From DATFVA01 sp963832715 (lineage in GTDB: Bacteria; Bacteroidota; Ignavibacteria; Ignavibacteriales; Ignavibacteriaceae): a stretch of DNA of 64,000 bases. The DNA is taken from the NCBI GenBank assembly GCA_963832715.1, contig CAWHVB010000004.1, positions 202,307 to 266,306 on the forward strand. Reading direction: 5' to 3'. The notes below the pieces were generated by a model. That model saw only the letters and a list, made by a program, of their open reading frames with translations, was not told where the DNA came from and searched no databases. Positions within the stretch are counted from its first letter, which is position 1, and each line of letters begins with the position of its first letter. This document shows positions 19,385 to 27,119 of this stretch, piece after piece. The position numbers were made by a program, and so were the translations under genes.

Positions 19385-19543
19385 TTGAGCGGACTTTATG
19401 ATTTCCTGCATAACAATGCCATCTACATAGTTATGATTATAGTTTTGATTGTCTGGGCAGGGATATTCTTTTTCCTTAATAATATCGATAAAAGAATAAA
19501 AAGTGTAGAAAAAGAAATAAAAGGAGATAAGCATGAAAAATAA
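19385..19543 (+). CDS. ccmD: Small CcmD-like heme exporter protein
   Basis: A 52-residue frame starts at TTG one base after the ccmC stop and overlaps ccmE by 11 bases. It has one membrane helix (about 13-31, IYIVMIIVLIVWAGIFFFL) followed by a charged amphipathic tail, the usual architecture of CcmD. Position and topology support the call; sequence conservation in this family is low. Confidence 0.75.
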   Translation: MSGLYDFLHNNAIYIVMIIVLIVWAGIFFFLNNIDKRIKSVEKEIKGDKHEK

Positions 19544-19922
19544 ATATATCTTCGGCGGCGCCATCATTGTTCTTTTCCTTGGTCTGATGGGATACCTGTT
19601 CACACAGAGTAATATTAAGTATGAAAGCAATTTCAGTAATGTTATGAACACGGATAAAACCGTTAAAGCCACCGGAAGCTGGGTCAAGGATAAAAATTAC
19701 CAGATAGATAAAGCAAGCAGAACCTTCAGCTTTTATATGGCTGATGAGAACGGCAACCAGATGAAGGTTGTCTACGACGGAACCATTCCCAATAACTTCG
19801 AAACAGCCAAGAGCGTAGTTGTAACAGGACAGTATAAAGATGGATATTTTCATGCAAGGGATATATTGACTAAATGCCCGAGCAAATATGAAGGTGATAA
19901 GGCTAAAACCTCCGGTTTATAG
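19533..19922 (+). CDS. ccmE: Heme chaperone CcmE, CxxxY variant
   Basis: This 129-residue protein has one N-terminal membrane anchor and an OB-fold periplasmic body (GSWVKD, FSFYMAD, VVYDGTIPNNF, VVVTGQY). In the classical protein heme binds a histidine in HxxxY. Here the aligned motif is CPSKY, with Cys115 and Tyr119, the form known from archaea and sulfate reducers (system I*). The SD sequence AAGGAG lies within ccmD. It is slightly shorter than E. coli CcmE. Confidence 0.93.
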   Translation: MKNKYIFGGAIIVLFLGLMGYLFTQSNIKYESNFSNVMNTDKTVKATGSWVKDKNYQIDKASRTFSFYMADENGNQMKVVYDGTIPNNFETAKSVVVTGQYKDGYFHARDILTKCPSKYEGDKAKTSGL

Positions 19923-19978
19923 GTCCGCAGAAGCTTTGACAGTTATTATATTTTAATTAAGATATCACTGAGGTAGAA

Positions 19979-22384
19979 ATGGCAGGAAGTATTGTACTAT
20001 CGGTCGCTTTAGCGTTCAGTCTGATTGCAATGACAATGTATTTCCTTTCTTACAGGGGATATAAGAATACATTAAACTACGGAAGAATAGCTTACCACGG
20101 TATGGCAGTGCTGGTTATCGTTGCTGCTACAATATTATGGTATGTTATACTGACCCACCAATACCAGTATCATTATGTATATAGCTATAGTCAGAACAGT
20201 CTGAAAACAGGCTTTCTGTTAGCATCGTTCTGGGGCGGTCAGGAGGGCAGCTTTATGCTGTGGCTTCTGCTCACTTCAATTGTAGGAATATTCCTTCAGT
20301 CATATACATCTAAACGAGGCGATCTTGAGCTCAGGGTAATGACGGTATTTACGCTGGCAACTACATTCCTGTTAATTATGGTCTCACCGTTATTCAAAAA
20401 CCCTTTTGCTTATATCTGGACTGAACCGATATTCATCCCTGTCAAGAGTATAAGCGCCGGTTTCCTTAATCTCCCCTGGATGCAGTCATTTGTTTTCAGC
20501 GACGGTTCCAGCGGACAATCTTTTATTAAGATGAGTACCGACCTTTATGCAAAACTGTCTGCAGCAGGAATCTCCGTAAACCAGTTTATTGCAGACGGAA
20601 AAGGATTAAACCCTCAGCTGCTTAATTTCTGGATGCAGATACATCCACCTATTTTGTTTACTGGATTTTCAATGTCAACTGTTCCGTTTTCTTTTGCAGT
20701 TGCTGCAATGATGAAGAATGATTACAAAGACTGGGTACGGCAGTCGTTTCCATGGGTGCTTGCTGGTGCCGGAATACTGGGACTCGGAATTATGTTAGGC
20801 GGCTATTGGGCTTATGAAATGCTGGGCTGGGGCGGTTACTGGGCCTGGGACCCTGTTGAAAATTCAAGTCTTATCCCCTGGCTTGTAGGCGTTGCTTCTG
20901 TTCATACTCTGCTTGTTCAAAGGAAAACTCAGGGAAAGGGAGGAATAGGCAAATATGCCAAAACAAATCTTATCCTCTGTATAATGACGTATATTCTTGT
21001 TCTTTATAGTACCTTTTTAACAAGAAGCGGCGTCCTTGGAGATGCCTCCGTGCATTCATTTGTTGATCCGGGAATGCTTGTTTATCTCTTCCTGGTCATA
21101 TTTATCGGCACTTTCCTCGTCCTCGGTTTCGGCATGCTTATTTACAGATGGAAATCTCTTAATGAAGCCGTAGCCTCAGATGAAAATCTGCTGTCCAGAG
21201 ATCTTGCCCTGTTTACTGCAGCTATCGTTCTTACTGCATCAGCAATAATTGTTTTTGTGGGTACTTCTGCTCCCTTAATAGGACAATCGCAGGATAAATC
21301 CTTCTACAACCAGCTGAACCTGCCGATTGCAATTATTATCGGTCTGTTAAACGGGCTCAGCCTTCTTTTAAAGTGGAAACAGACAAACGGACAGGATCTT
21401 CTGAGGAAATCAATTCCTTCCCTTACTATTTCTTTCCTGTTCACCCTGTCACTTATAATTTTTGGCGGGATGCGGGAAATCATGTATATACTCCTGGCTT
21501 TCTCTGCATCGTTTACCATTGTTGTAAATGTTGATATCGCAATTAAAATTATTCGCGGAAATATGAAGATGCTGGGAGCTTACGTTGCCCACATCGGGAT
21601 AGCTCTTTTCATCCTTGGAGTAATCGGTTCGAATGCCTACAGCCAGGAAACAGATATCGACCTTATCAAAAATCAGCCCCATGAGGCATTCGGATACAAA
21701 CTAACCTTCACAGGTTATCACCCCGTTGAAAACAATACAAAATATGCGTTCAATATCCAGGTTGAAAAAGGAGAAAAGAAGTACACAGTTTCACCGGTAA
21801 TGTATATCAGCGACTTTAATAACGGGCTGATGAGAGAACCCGCAATCCTGAATATGCTGACGAAAGATATCTATGTTTCCCCGCTTGGTTATGATGATCA
21901 GTCGCAGGACCAGGCAGCTGAAGGGATCGATGTTAAGCTGAATGTAGGACAGAAAACAAATGTTGAAGGTGCTCAAATTGAGTATACTGAGTTTGTGAAG
22001 CCGGATATGAGTGTAATGATGAGCGGCGGCGACTTTAAGATGGGAACAAATCTTACAGTGACGAAGGACGGGAAAACTTATAATGTCGAACCGGTCCTGA
22101 AGAAAACAGGAAGGGACTTTATATACGTACCCGTTGAGATAGCAGATGCAAACCTTAAAATTCAATTGAAGAAGATTGATCCCGCTTCCCAGACTGCAGA
22201 TTTTATTGTAGGGAAGATTAAAGGTGAAAAAACCGTAAGCAAGACCCCTGAAGAAGTGCTTACAGTTGCGGCCAGCATCAAACCTTTTATCAGCCTTGTG
22301 TGGAGCGGTATCCTCATAATGGTTGCCGGTTTCTTTGTAGCTGTATCAAGAAGATTGAGAGAATCACTGATAAAGAGCAGCTAA
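19979..22384 (+). CDS. ccmF: Cytochrome c heme lyase CcmF
   Basis: At 801 residues this polytopic inner membrane protein is longer than E. coli CcmF (about 650), mostly through a large C-terminal periplasmic domain (about 555-770) before the final helix. It has WGGQEGSFMLW, the MQIHPPILFTGF block and the heme-binding motif WGGYWAWDPVENSSLIPW (about 280-298). CcmF attaches heme from CcmE to apocytochrome. A terminator follows immediately, so this ccm run ends here with no ccmG or ccmH. Confidence 0.95.
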   Translation: MAGSIVLSVALAFSLIAMTMYFLSYRGYKNTLNYGRIAYHGMAVLVIVAATILWYVILTHQYQYHYVYSYSQNSLKTGFLLASFWGGQEGSFMLWLLLTSIVGIFLQSYTSKRGDLELRVMTVFTLATTFLLIMVSPLFKNPFAYIWTEPIFIPVKSISAGFLNLPWMQSFVFSDGSSGQSFIKMSTDLYAKLSAAGISVNQFIADGKGLNPQLLNFWMQIHPPILFTGFSMSTVPFSFAVAAMMKNDYKDWVRQSFPWVLAGAGILGLGIMLGGYWAYEMLGWGGYWAWDPVENSSLIPWLVGVASVHTLLVQRKTQGKGGIGKYAKTNLILCIMTYILVLYSTFLTRSGVLGDASVHSFVDPGMLVYLFLVIFIGTFLVLGFGMLIYRWKSLNEAVASDENLLSRDLALFTAAIVLTASAIIVFVGTSAPLIGQSQDKSFYNQLNLPIAIIIGLLNGLSLLLKWKQTNGQDLLRKSIPSLTISFLFTLSLIIFGGMREIMYILLAFSASFTIVVNVDIAIKIIRGNMKMLGAYVAHIGIALFILGVIGSNAYSQETDIDLIKNQPHEAFGYKLTFTGYHPVENNTKYAFNIQVEKGEKKYTVSPVMYISDFNNGLMREPAILNMLTKDIYVSPLGYDDQSQDQAAEGIDVKLNVGQKTNVEGAQIEYTEFVKPDMSVMMSGGDFKMGTNLTVTKDGKTYNVEPVLKKTGRDFIYVPVEIADANLKIQLKKIDPASQTADFIVGKIKGEKTVSKTPEEVLTVAASIKPFISLVWSGILIMVAGFFVAVSRRLRESLIKSS

Positions 22385-22410
22385 ACTAAAAAGTTAATAA
22401 CATTTTTCTG

Positions 22411-22438
22411 ATGCCCGATAAAGTCGGGCATTTTTTTT
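22411..22438 (+). terminator. Rho-independent terminator of the ccm operon
   Basis: Arms GCCCGA (22413-22418) and TCGGGC (22424-22429) with a five-base loop are followed by eight T residues. Confidence 0.85.
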
Positions 22439-22478
22439 AACTTTACTCTGTAATTGAACCAAAAAATCCGGTGGCAAA

Positions 22479-24650
22479 ATGAAACCAATTCATTTCAAAT
22501 ACATAGTTCAGACTGTAATTTTCATCTCATTGTTTTCTCTTGCATTCACTCCGTTTATTCCTGATGAAGGGATGTACCCTCTGTCGGAAATAGGGGAGCT
22601 CGATTTAAAGGATGCCGGATTAAAAATTCCTGTCACAGACGTTTATAATCCCGACGGTGTTAGTCTTGTTGATGCCCTTGTGAATATCGGGGGCTGTACG
22701 GGTTCATTTGTTTCACCGGAAGGATTAATAATCACCAATCATCATTGCGCCTTCGGGGCGGTGCAAAGAGCAAGTACAGTTGAAAACAATTACCTCGAGA
22801 ACGGATTTCTTGCTGAAACACGTACTAATGAAATTCCTGCCGGCGGCATCACGTGTAAAATTATGCAGTCGTATAAGGATGTCAGTGCTGAAGTATTAAA
22901 AGCCGCAAATTCTGCCGCTGATTTTTCCTTACGTGAGAAAGCCATTGAAAATAAGATACAGGAAATTGAAAAAAGGGAAGAAGAAAAAGACCCGGCAATC
23001 GAAGCCCGGGTATCGGAGATGTTTGCAGGTGAATCCTATATTCTTTTCAAATATAAATTAATTAAAGATGTACGCCTTGTTTATGTCCCTCCCCGGGAGA
23101 TTGGTGAATTCGGAGGCGAGTCCGATAACTGGGTATGGCCGCGGCATAACGGCGATTTTTCTTTTATGCGGGCATACGTAGCGCTTGATGGTTCCGCCGC
23201 TGAATATTCAGAGAAAAATGTACCCTATCATCCGAAAAAGTTTATAAAGGTTAACCCGGAAGGCGTCGATGAAGGTGACTTTGTTTTTATACTCGGCTAC
23301 CCGGCAAAAACATTTAAACATCAGCCTTCACCTTTTCTGCAATATCAGTATGAATACCAGCTCCCGTACATTCAGGAACTTTACTCATGGCTTATAAAGT
23401 TATTCGAAGAGAAGGGCCAGAATAATCCTGAAGCTGCCCTGGAATATTCATCGAAGATAAAGTGGCTGGCTAATACTGAAAAAAATTACAGGGGAAAGCT
23501 TATTGGAATTAAACGCCTGAACCTTATAGAGAAAAAACGCGATGAAGAAAAACAGCTGCAGGATTTTATAGATTCTGAACCCGGATTAAAAGAAAAATAC
23601 GGCGATGTCTTAAACAGTATAGATTCCGTTTACACAGGTATCTTTAAAGATGGCGTCCTGCCATTATTTCTAGGCCAGTTAAAAAGGCAGATAGATCTGT
23701 ACAATCTCGGTACAATCTTCGTTGAGTATAAGAAATCTCAGCAGAAGTTAAAATCAGAAAATAAAGAAATGTCTAAAGAAGATTTTTCTAAAATAAAAAA
23801 ACAGGTCGATGCGGTTTTCTCGATCTACCATCCTGAATCCGATCAGAAAATAATGAAGAAAATGCTGACGGAAGGAATAAAGCATCCGGAGATTTCCGAT
23901 CTTCCGCCGCTTATGGTCTTTGCAAGGAGTATGAGTCCGGGAAACAGAATAAATAGCTTCGTACAGTACATTTACGATAGTACTTTTCTAAATAATGAAG
24001 ACCGTTATCTTTCACTCCTGCAGAATAAAAAAGTAAAATTGGCAGACATAAATGATCCGTATCTTTCGTTTGTTATGGAGATGGAAAATATCAGGGAGAA
24101 TTATGACAAAAGGAACGAAGAAAGGGAAGGAGATCTTAACCTTCTTCTTTCAAAGCTGATGGAAGCGAAAAAACTCTGGCTTAAGAAATCATTTGTGCCG
24201 GATGCTAACCGGACATTAAGATTGACTTATGGATATATTAAAGGGTACTCTCCGTCCGATGCAGTCTACTATGAGCCGGTAACGACCTTAAAAGGAGTGA
24301 TCGAAAAGGAAAAGGATACCGGTGAATACAGGGTTCCGGAAAAAATAAAAGAATTATATAATCAGAAAGATTTCGGAAGGTTCGCAGATAATAAGTATAA
24401 TGACGTTCCCGTCGCTTTACTGTACAATACAGATACAAGCGGGGGAAACAGCGGCAGTCCTGTGATGGATGCATACGGCAGGCTTGTTGGTGTAAATTTC
24501 GACAGACCCTTCGAAGCAACTGTTAACGATTATGCCTGGAGTCCGGAATACAGCCGTTCTATTGGTGTAGACATCCGCTACGTCCTCTGGGTAACACAGA
24601 AAATCGGAGGTGCAGATTTCCTCCTGCGGGAGATGGGTGTATCACCCTAA
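22479..24650 (+). CDS. S46 family dipeptidyl-peptidase (DPP7/DPP11-like)
   Basis: This 723-residue exported serine peptidase has a signal peptide (about 1-24), the catalytic His block GLIITNHHCAFGAVQ (His89), the acidic block ESDNWVWPRHNGDFSFMRAY (about 225-245) and the nucleophile block GGNSGSPVMD near residue 655. S46 enzymes remove dipeptides from oligopeptides in the periplasm. The segment GVNFDRPFE has Arg where the Asp/Glu-specific DPP11 enzymes carry it and DPP7 has Gly, so acidic P1 preference is inferred. It stands alone after the ccm terminator. Confidence 0.92.
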   Translation: MKPIHFKYIVQTVIFISLFSLAFTPFIPDEGMYPLSEIGELDLKDAGLKIPVTDVYNPDGVSLVDALVNIGGCTGSFVSPEGLIITNHHCAFGAVQRASTVENNYLENGFLAETRTNEIPAGGITCKIMQSYKDVSAEVLKAANSAADFSLREKAIENKIQEIEKREEEKDPAIEARVSEMFAGESYILFKYKLIKDVRLVYVPPREIGEFGGESDNWVWPRHNGDFSFMRAYVALDGSAAEYSEKNVPYHPKKFIKVNPEGVDEGDFVFILGYPAKTFKHQPSPFLQYQYEYQLPYIQELYSWLIKLFEEKGQNNPEAALEYSSKIKWLANTEKNYRGKLIGIKRLNLIEKKRDEEKQLQDFIDSEPGLKEKYGDVLNSIDSVYTGIFKDGVLPLFLGQLKRQIDLYNLGTIFVEYKKSQQKLKSENKEMSKEDFSKIKKQVDAVFSIYHPESDQKIMKKMLTEGIKHPEISDLPPLMVFARSMSPGNRINSFVQYIYDSTFLNNEDRYLSLLQNKKVKLADINDPYLSFVMEMENIRENYDKRNEEREGDLNLLLSKLMEAKKLWLKKSFVPDANRTLRLTYGYIKGYSPSDAVYYEPVTTLKGVIEKEKDTGEYRVPEKIKELYNQKDFGRFADNKYNDVPVALLYNTDTSGGNSGSPVMDAYGRLVGVNFDRPFEATVNDYAWSPEYSRSIGVDIRYVLWVTQKIGGADFLLREMGVSP

Positions 24651-24722
24651 ACTCATAATTTAACTGAATTACCTGCATATTTATGCAGTTTAAAGTTTGT
24701 TTATTAATCTATAGAATTAGCT

Positions 24723-25352
24723 ATGATTAGAATCGGAATTGTAGAAGATGATAATATAATCCGCGAAGGGATTCAAAAGTATTTGAATTCGCAGGATAAT
24801 TTTATTTGTGACGCTGCTGAAGATAGCTTTGAGAAGTTTCTTCCCTTGCTTGTGAAAAACGGTCCCGTTGATATTGCCCTGGTGGATATCGGTCTTCCCG
24901 GTATTTCCGGAATAAACGGGATTAAAATATTAAGGAAAGAATATCCTGATATTAATATAATTATGCTTACCGTTTATAATGATCCTTCAAGGATATTCAG
25001 CTCGCTCTGTGCAGGAGCTTCGGGATACCTGCTAAAAAACACTCCCCTGGAGGAAATAAAAAAATCAATTGAGATACTTGACAGCGGCGGCTCTCCGATG
25101 TCGCCTGAAATTGCAAGGAAAGTAATCGAATATTTTAATCCTGAAAAAGCAGAAGGATATAAATCCGACTTAACAAAGAAAGAAAATGAAATTGTTAATG
25201 CTCTTGTTGATGGGTTAAGCTATAAACTTATCGCAGATAAATTGGAAATCTCAATCGATACAGTAAGATTCCACATAAGAAATATATACCGCAAACTTCA
25301 TGTTAATTCCAAAGCAGAGGTAATAAGCAAATCCTTAAAAGGTGAAATCTAG
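24723..25352 (+). CDS. NarL/FixJ-type response regulator, orphan
   Basis: The 209 residues comprise a receiver (acidic pair near 8-10, phosphorylation Asp55 in LVDIGLPG, switch Thr83, Lys105) and a LuxR-type helix-turn-helix (about 150-200, TKKENEIVNALVDGLSYKLI and DTVRFHIRNIYRKL). All receiver landmarks are canonical. No kinase lies beside it. The palindrome-rich spacer immediately downstream could be its target, but this is speculation. Confidence 0.92.
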   Translation: MIRIGIVEDDNIIREGIQKYLNSQDNFICDAAEDSFEKFLPLLVKNGPVDIALVDIGLPGISGINGIKILRKEYPDINIIMLTVYNDPSRIFSSLCAGASGYLLKNTPLEEIKKSIEILDSGGSPMSPEIARKVIEYFNPEKAEGYKSDLTKKENEIVNALVDGLSYKLIADKLEISIDTVRFHIRNIYRKLHVNSKAEVISKSLKGEI

Positions 25353-25368
25353 ATTCAAACACCTGTAA

Positions 25369-25503
25369 ACCGAAACGCTGTTTCGCTCCCAATGTACAGC
25401 GAAACGCTGTTTCGCTCATAACGTAAAGCAAAACGCTGTTTCGCTCATAATGTAAAGCGAAATGCTGTTTCGCTCATAATGTAAAGCATAACGCTGTTTC
25501 GCT
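25369..25503. repeat. Five-unit palindromic array, exact 29-bp period
   Basis: Units start at 25369, 25398, 25427, 25456 and 25485. Each has a 19-base near-palindrome, AGCGAAACGCTGTTTCGCT in the best copy, plus a 10-base spacer close to CATAATGTAA. Because the spacers are also conserved, it is a tandem repeat of hairpins and not a CRISPR array. A degenerate sixth unit lies at 25535-25553. Confidence 0.9.
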
Positions 25504-25976
25504 TAACCCTCATTTGCTACTCTGACAATTGTAAATCAAAACACTGTTTCAATTTCTCCTCAGTCTCAAACGACCTCAAACATCTGCCATCTTTCTGACT
25601 GACATTTTGTCAAACTGTTCAATTTTTCAACGCACGAAAATCGCTTATTTTCGCCATTTTCAAGTGTCTCATATTGAGTCCTTCTCCGTCCCTTCTCCGT
25701 CTTTTCTCCGTCCCTAACCCGGCACAACACCAGCGACTGACATTTTGTCAGTCTGATGAATTATTCCACACCTTTTTTGATCCATCTGCAATTAAAAACA
25801 GTTTCTCTTTCAATTAAAAAAACTTACCCTTATATCTCTGACTCTAACAAATCTCATCTGATTCTATTACCATCATCTCACTCCTATCCCGCATCTTTAT
25901 GTAGTTTTTTTATCAAGAATATTTTTATATCATAAAATAATTCCAATCATAAAAATTGAATTGAACGAGGTCAGAT
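25504..25976. other. Palindrome-rich spacer before the LamG gene
   Basis: No gene is seen. The stretch holds a degenerate array unit (25535-25553), the palindrome TGACATTTTGTCA at 25600-25612, and a hairpin CGAAAAT/ATTTTCG (25635-25653). It also has three 11-bp tandem units containing TCTCCGTC (25683, 25694, 25705), and an extended copy of the first palindrome, GACTGACATTTTGTCAGTC, at 25735-25753. The last 170 bases are AT-rich and should hold the promoter of the LamG gene. Confidence 0.7.
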
Positions 25977-26975
25977 ATGAAACATTTTGCGATGTCAGCA
26001 GCGGTATTTCTTCTCTTATCAGGCTGTCTCTTTGCACAGCATGGGAGTGCTCTTTTTTTCAATGGTGTAGATAACTATGTAGATTTCGGAAATGCAGCAG
26101 CCTTTGATATAGACTCAGCAGTTACATATGAGGCATGGATCAGACCCGATTCAAATCAGTCGGGATTTATTTTAAACAAGTGGGTCAGTGGTTTCGAGGA
26201 TAAGATGCTGCATTATTCGTCAGGACACATATACTTTTATTTGTTCAACACCTTTTCCCTGACCTCTCTTGGTTCCGCATCAATAATCCCTCTTCATGAG
26301 TTTACTCATATTGCAGTAACTTATGATGGCTCATCGGCAAAAATATATATTAATGGGGTACTCGATACTATGAAATCTGTAAGCAGCGGTATCCAAAATA
26401 ACTCGGGTACTCTTTATGCAGGTTTCAATCCGGAAAGGTTTGATTTTGTAGCGCCTTTTATGGGAATTATTGATGAAGTCCGTATCTGGAATATTGCGCT
26501 GTCGGATTCAGAGATCCAGGCTACTATGAATCAGCCTTTGAGCGGAAATGAAGCAGGATTAGCCGGATGCTGGGATTTTGATGAAGGGACGGGAACGACA
26601 ACCGCTGATAAAACAGTAAACGGCAATGATGGAACTATCAATGGTGCAGCCTGGGTTAACCCTCTAAAAAATATTGATGAATCCTTTCCGGTACAGTCAT
26701 TCAGTATTTCACAGAACTATCCCAATCCCTTTAATCCCTCTACAAACATAACGTTTAATCTGCCCTATGAATGCAGCGTAGAAATAGCGGTATTCAACAC
26801 CATTGGTCAAAAAGTAAAAGAACTGGTTAATGGCAGTGAAACTGCCGGCGAGCACTCAATAAGCTTTAATGCAGACAATTTTGCTTCAGGCATATACATA
26901 TACCGGATAAATGCAGAATCCCTTAGCGGCAGCGGTGATTTCAGGACGTCAAAAAAGATGATACTCCTGCGATGA
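25977..26975 (+). CDS. Secreted LamG-domain protein with type IX sorting domain
   Basis: The 332-residue protein has an N-terminal export signal ending near LFAQ. A LamG/concanavalin-type jelly roll follows (about 22-225; ALFFNGVDNYVDFG, TYEAWIRPDSN, GIIDEVRIWNIALSD, GCWDFDEGTG). The C-terminal sorting domain runs from SQNYPNPFNPSTNITFNLP to ASGIYIYRI. LamG domains usually bind glycans or proteins; surface display is expected. The ATG follows GAGG. The gene faces the glucan synthase gene across a 144-base convergent spacer. Confidence 0.85.
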   Translation: MKHFAMSAAVFLLLSGCLFAQHGSALFFNGVDNYVDFGNAAAFDIDSAVTYEAWIRPDSNQSGFILNKWVSGFEDKMLHYSSGHIYFYLFNTFSLTSLGSASIIPLHEFTHIAVTYDGSSAKIYINGVLDTMKSVSSGIQNNSGTLYAGFNPERFDFVAPFMGIIDEVRIWNIALSDSEIQATMNQPLSGNEAGLAGCWDFDEGTGTTTADKTVNGNDGTINGAAWVNPLKNIDESFPVQSFSISQNYPNPFNPSTNITFNLPYECSVEIAVFNTIGQKVKELVNGSETAGEHSISFNADNFASGIYIYRINAESLSGSGDFRTSKKMILLR

Positions 26976-27119
26976 AAACATAAGCAGCAGAACATGACTC
27001 ATAACCTCTTTGAAATTAAAGTCATTTCTTTTCTCAGCATTAAGATTGATGCGTTTGGGTGAAGTTTTTAACACTATTTCCTTTGTTATTCGCATGAATA
27101 TGCAGCACAATTTTTTGTT

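Noticed and set aside
25369..25503. CRISPR array
   Set aside because: The spacers are as conserved as the repeats and only 10 bases long, and no cas genes are present.
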